A stretch of DNA of 64,000 nucleotides from Burkholderiaceae bacterium (GTDB lineage: Bacteria; Pseudomonadota; Gammaproteobacteria; Burkholderiales; Burkholderiaceae_C), in NCBI GenBank assembly GCA_016790575.1, contig JAEUOU010000015.1, positions 100,851 through 164,850 on the forward strand. Reading direction: 5' to 3'. Shown here piece by piece: positions 60,897 through 64,000 of this stretch (positions are counted from its first letter, which is position 1; every line of letters begins with the position of its first letter). A model generated the notes under the pieces. The model worked only from the letters and a program-made list of their open reading frames with translations, did no database searches and was not told the origin of the DNA. The translations under genes and the position numbers were made by a program.

Positions 60897-61727
60897 TCAG
60901 TCCTCCTTGCGGGGTTGCTTGTAGCGCGCGTAACCCCACAGGTATTGCTGTGGACACTCCCGGATCAGCCGCTCCATTTCGGCATTGATCTGCTCCACGG
61001 CCGCGTCCAGTTCGGGAGACAGCGGACGACTCATTTCGCGAAAGTGCAGGCGATAACCCCGCCCCCAGGGCAGCCGCTCACCCCAGACCAGGAGCGCTGT
61101 CGCGCCGGTCTGCAGCGCCAGCCGTGCGGCGAGGGTCATGGTGTACGCCGGCCGCCCGAAAAATGGCGCCCATTGCCCCATGCCCTGCGGCGGCACCTGA
61201 TCGGGCAGCAGACCGACCGCCTGACCGGCACGCAGTGCCTTGATCATCTGCCGCACACCGGCCAACGTGGTCGGAGCTGTCGCCAGACCGGGCCGCTGGC
61301 GCGAGCCCTCCACAATGGCGGCCAGCCAGGCTTGCCGCGCTGGCCTGTACAACACCGTGATGGGCCCGTGCGCCGCGCTGTATCGTTGCGCCAGCCCCTG
61401 GGCGGTAACCTCAAAACAGCCCAGGTGGGGCGTCAGAAAAACCACCCCTTTGCCACGGGCGTAGGCCGCATCCACGGCCGCCAGCCCCTCCCATTCGAAC
61501 CGGACCGGCCCCCCAAGCCACAAACGCGGCAATTCGCTGGACATCCGCCCGGCATGGCCGACCGCCGCATGCACCTGGACAAAGCCATAACCCGCCTGCG
61601 CCGCATTGGCGAGAAAGCGGGCCCGGTAGCTGGGCGAAAGCAGAAACGACAGCCAGCCCAGCACCACGCCGAGGCCGTGCAGCACCACCAGCGGACAGTG
61701 TGAAAACAGGCGAAACAGTGAGGACAT
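60897..61727 (-). CDS. Lipid A biosynthesis acyltransferase, LpxL/HtrB family (second copy)
   Basis: A 276-residue paralogue of the downstream gene, with an N-terminal membrane segment and the catalytic motif HLGCFE (HX4E). The LLPDQVPPQGMGQWAPFFGRPAYT segment is typical. The ATG at 61727 is preferred. It is divergent from metK across a 133-base region; tandem lpxL genes beside metK are common in Burkholderiales. Confidence 0.92.
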   Translation of the reverse strand: MSSLFRLFSHCPLVVLHGLGVVLGWLSFLLSPSYRARFLANAAQAGYGFVQVHAAVGHAGRMSSELPRLWLGGPVRFEWEGLAAVDAAYARGKGVVFLTPHLGCFEVTAQGLAQRYSAAHGPITVLYRPARQAWLAAIVEGSRQRPGLATAPTTLAGVRQMIKALRAGQAVGLLPDQVPPQGMGQWAPFFGRPAYTMTLAARLALQTGATALLVWGERLPWGRGYRLHFREMSRPLSPELDAAVEQINAEMERLIRECPQQYLWGYARYKQPRKED

Positions 61728-61748
61728 CGGCCACTTGGTAAAATCAAC

Positions 61749-61833
61749 CCGTCGCCGAGTTAACTGAGCAACTTGCAGGGCGACGGTAAAAAGTACTGCT
61801 AAAGCGTTCGCCAGGCATTCCGCAGGGCAACGC
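61749..61833 (+). promoter_or_regulatory. Two stem-loops in the metK leader
   Basis: The first hairpin is a perfect 8-base stem, CCGTCGCC (61749-61756) with GGCGACGG (61779-61786), with an inner AGTT/AACT pair. The second pairs GCGTT (61804-61808) and GCC (61810-61812) with GGC (61826-61828) and AACGC (61829-61833), with one bulged C. They end 28 bases before metK. They do not match any SAM riboswitch class I can recall. Confidence 0.4.
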
Positions 61834-61860
61834 GCCATGCAAGCAACGGAGTGTATTCAA

Positions 61861-63042
61861 ATGGCGAACGACTTTCTTTTCACATCCGAATCCGTCTCGG
61901 AAGGGCACCCCGACAAGGTGGCCGACCAGGTTTCCGACGCAATCCTGGATGCCATCTTCACCCAGGACCCGCGCTCGCGCGTCGCCGCAGAGACGCTGAC
62001 CAACACCGGTCTGGTGGTGCTGGCCGGCGAGATCACCACGAACGCCCACGTGGACTACATCCAGGTCGCGCGCGACACCATCAAGCGCATCGGCTACGAC
62101 AACACCGAATACGGCATCGACTACAAGGGCTGCGCCGTCATGGTCTGCTACGACAAGCAGTCCAACGACATCGCCCAGGGCGTGGACCACGCCTCCGACG
62201 ACCACCTGAACACCGGCGCCGGCGACCAGGGCCTGATGTTCGGCTACGCCTGCGACGAAACGCCGGTGCTGATGCCCGCGCCCATCTACTACGCCCACCG
62301 TCTGGTGGAGCGCCAGGCCGAGCTGCGCAAGAGCGGCAAGCTGCCCTTCCTGCGCCCCGACGCCAAGAGCCAGGTGACGATGCGCTACGTGGACGGCAAG
62401 CCGCACAGCATCGACACCGTGGTGCTCTCCACGCAGCACGCGCCCGAGTACAGCCTGGGCCACAAGATGACCGACGCCTTCTACGAGGCGGTGCGCGAAG
62501 AGATCATCAAGCCGGTGCTGCCGAAGGAATGGCTCACCAGCGACACCAAGTACCTGATCAACCCGACCGGCCGCTTCGTCGTCGGCGGCCCGCAGGGTGA
62601 CTGCGGCCTCACGGGCCGCAAGATCATCGTCGACACCTACGGCGGCGCCTGCCCGCACGGCGGTGGCGCGTTCTCCGGCAAGGACCCGTCCAAGGTGGAC
62701 CGTTCGGCCGCCTACGCCGCACGCTACGTGGCCAAGAACGTGGTCGCGGCCGGCCTGGCCAAGCAGTGCCAGGTGCAGGTGGCCTACGCCATCGGCGTGG
62801 CCAAGCCCATGAACGTGACCATCTACACCGAAGGCACGGGCAAGCTCCCCGACGAGAAGATCGCTGCCCTGGTCAACGAGCACTTCGACCTGCGACCCAA
62901 GGGCATCATCCAGATGCTGGACCTGCTGCGCCCGATCTACGAGAAGACCGCGGCCTACGGCCACTTCGGCCGCGAGGAACCCGAGTTCGCCTGGGAGCGT
63001 ACGGACAAAGCTGCAGCGCTGCGCGCTGCAGCCGGGCTGTAG
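61861..63042 (+). CDS. metK: S-adenosylmethionine synthetase
   Basis: MetK makes SAM from methionine and ATP. The 393-residue protein starts [19 protein letters not shown] with catalytic His in GHPDK, and has [12 protein letters not shown], the metal and ATP motif [19 protein letters not shown], and a normal C-terminus. GGAG lies nine bases upstream of the ATG. The codon third positions are almost all G or C, more than in the genes to the left; this may reflect high expression. Confidence 0.98.
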   Translation: MANDFLFTSESVSEGHPDKVADQVSDAILDAIFTQDPRSRVAAETLTNTGLVVLAGEITTNAHVDYIQVARDTIKRIGYDNTEYGIDYKGCAVMVCYDKQSNDIAQGVDHASDDHLNTGAGDQGLMFGYACDETPVLMPAPIYYAHRLVERQAELRKSGKLPFLRPDAKSQVTMRYVDGKPHSIDTVVLSTQHAPEYSLGHKMTDAFYEAVREEIIKPVLPKEWLTSDTKYLINPTGRFVVGGPQGDCGLTGRKIIVDTYGGACPHGGGAFSGKDPSKVDRSAAYAARYVAKNVVAAGLAKQCQVQVAYAIGVAKPMNVTIYTEGTGKLPDEKIAALVNEHFDLRPKGIIQMLDLLRPIYEKTAAYGHFGREEPEFAWERTDKAAALRAAAGL

Positions 63043-63070
63043 GCCCGCCGCGCGCCGCGCCCGCCCTCAC

Positions 63071-64000
63071 TCAGCCCGGGTCCACCGCCAGCCGATTGAC
63101 GCCGCCCGCCCTTGCCGATTGCAGCGCCGCATCGGCCCGGTCGAGCAGGCGCTGGTAGTCGGGGTGGCCGTCGAAGGCCGCCGCGCCCACGCACACGGTC
63201 ACCCCGGTGCCCGGCAGACCCGGGATGCGCACCTGCATCGCCTCCACCTGCTGGCGCAGGCCTTCGGCCAGCGGCGGCAACTGGGAGGCGTTCACCTCCA
63301 CCAGCAGCAGCAGGAACTGCGCCTCGCCCACGCGGAACACGAAGTCGCCGGCGCGAACCCGGTCCTGCAGCGTGTCGGCCACCGCCGACAGCACGGTGTC
63401 GGCGGCCTCGTGGCCCAGCACGTTGCGCAACTCGTCGAAGCGGTCGATCTCGGCCAGCACGATCCCGAAGCTGCCGTGCTGGCGCTGCGCGTACGCGATC
63501 TCGCGCTTGGCCACGGTGGGAAAGTAGCGCCGGTTCAGCAGCCGCGTGACCCCGTCGCGCCCGTCGTCGCCGGCGATGCTGCGGTCGAACATCGAAGCCA
63601 GCAGCGCCTTGATCTCGCCGATGGCCTGCTGGAAGCGCGCCACGGCGTCGCGGCCCCGGGCCGGGTCACCGCGGCTGGCCACCAGCGCGGGCTGCAGCCG
63701 CTCCTCGATCTCGGCCATGCAGGCGTGGATGCGCGCGAGTTCCGGCGCGCCATCGAAGAGGATCGAGGCCTTGTGGTGCAGCCACACGCCGAAGGCCCCG
63801 GGCGACTGCTCCGGCACCGAATCGGCCACCGGCCAGTAGCCGGCCATCAGGATCTCGTGCGCCCACTCGAGCAGGTGCGACTTCTGGCGTTCGCGCTCGG
63901 CCTTCAGGTCCTGCGACAGGAAGAACAGTCGATAGGCCTCGTCGGTGCGGGCATGGCGGTCGGCGCTGCTGGCGCTGGCGCCGGCCATCACCTCCAGCGC
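63071..64000 (-). CDS. Degenerate GGDEF-domain protein (N-terminus beyond window)
   Basis: The 310 residues visible include a helical region (ERERQKSHLLEWAHEIL, then GAFGVWLHHKASILFDGAPE) of the sort that links a sensor to a GGDEF domain, then a C-terminal GGDEF domain. The frame remains open to the window edge, so an upstream sensor domain is likely. In place of GGDEF the active site reads GEAQF, so diguanylate cyclase activity is doubtful. The inhibitory-site motif RxxD (RAGD) stands at the correct five-residue spacing upstream, so c-di-GMP binding may remain. Very GC-rich. Convergent with metK. Confidence 0.85.
   Translation of the reverse strand, partial: ALEVMAGASASSADRHARTDEAYRLFFLSQDLKAERERQKSHLLEWAHEILMAGYWPVADSVPEQSPGAFGVWLHHKASILFDGAPELARIHACMAEIEERLQPALVASRGDPARGRDAVARFQQAIGEIKALLASMFDRSIAGDDGRDGVTRLLNRRYFPTVAKREIAYAQRQHGSFGIVLAEIDRFDELRNVLGHEAADTVLSAVADTLQDRVRAGDFVFRVGEAQFLLLLVEVNASQLPPLAEGLRQQVEAMQVRIPGLPGTGVTVCVGAAAFDGHPDYQRLLDRADAALQSARAGGVNRLAVDPG

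Noticed and set aside
61728..61860. Known SAM or SAH riboswitch before metK
   Set aside because: The stem-loops seen do not match the conserved cores of the classes I can recall; only an unnamed leader structure is reported.

Overview
The window is chromosomal DNA of a betaproteobacterium, most likely a Burkholderiales member of the Comamonadaceae type. I infer this from gene order (hisGDCBHAFIE followed by a HIT protein and tatABC; mlaFEDACB with ibaG and murA; pilMNOPQ with aroKB; lpxL-lpxL beside metK), from the short-form HisG, and from short intergenic repeats of a style I associate with that family. No phage, integron, CRISPR array, plasmid gene or intact insertion sequence is visible. 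Coding density is very high, and no gene-free stretch exceeds 300 bases; the longest are 48577-48839 (divergent pilM and PBP1A promoters) and 37060-37316 (nothing recognised).

Layout. 1-3545: secA (runs off the left edge), an M23 peptidase and divergent dciA. 3565-7731 (minus): tRNA-Thr, sspB, sspA and the cytochrome bc1 genes petC, petB, petA. 7875-11395: mscL, pdxA with a NIF3 protein, and a membrane-anchored Deg-type protease. 11485-24018 (minus): tatCBA, a HIT protein, a small membrane protein, the whole histidine pathway, murA, ibaG and an ABC-2 exporter. 24033-27899: the Mla phospholipid-transport genes including mlaA. 27986-34246: gltD and gltB. 34389-37059: a catalytically degenerate REP-type transposase homologue, a BON lipoprotein, a methyltransferase and a DUF1415 protein. 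37317-48576 (minus): an MFS transporter, a dGTPase-like protein, aroB, aroK, an Ig-domain lipoprotein and pilQPONM. 48840-54699: PBP1A, cyaY, lptM, lysA, msrQ, msrP. 54813-59093: cytochrome c assembly (CcsB/ResC, ResB) and a cytochrome c4. 59189-64000: engB, two lpxL-type acyltransferases, metK and a partial degenerate GGDEF protein.

How the genes fit together. Much of the window serves the cell envelope and respiration: Sec and Tat export (the Rieske protein and MsrP both carry twin-arginine signals), c-type cytochrome maturation with its clients (cytochrome c1, cytochrome c4), outer-membrane lipid homeostasis (Mla, LpxL, LptM), peptidoglycan (MurA, PBP1A, M23) and type IV pili. The rest is amino-acid, shikimate, S-adenosylmethionine and nitrogen metabolism. 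Most neighbours are joined by ATGA overlaps, so long polycistronic transcripts are likely.

This is mainly a conserved housekeeping region. The points that most deserve a second look are the transposase relative that has lost all its catalytic residues, the Ig-domain lipoprotein with paired calcium-type loops inside the pil-aro operon, a GGDEF protein with a broken active site but an intact inhibitory-site motif, a possible sigma-54 promoter before gltB, paired stem-loops before metK, and a four-copy intergenic repeat family.
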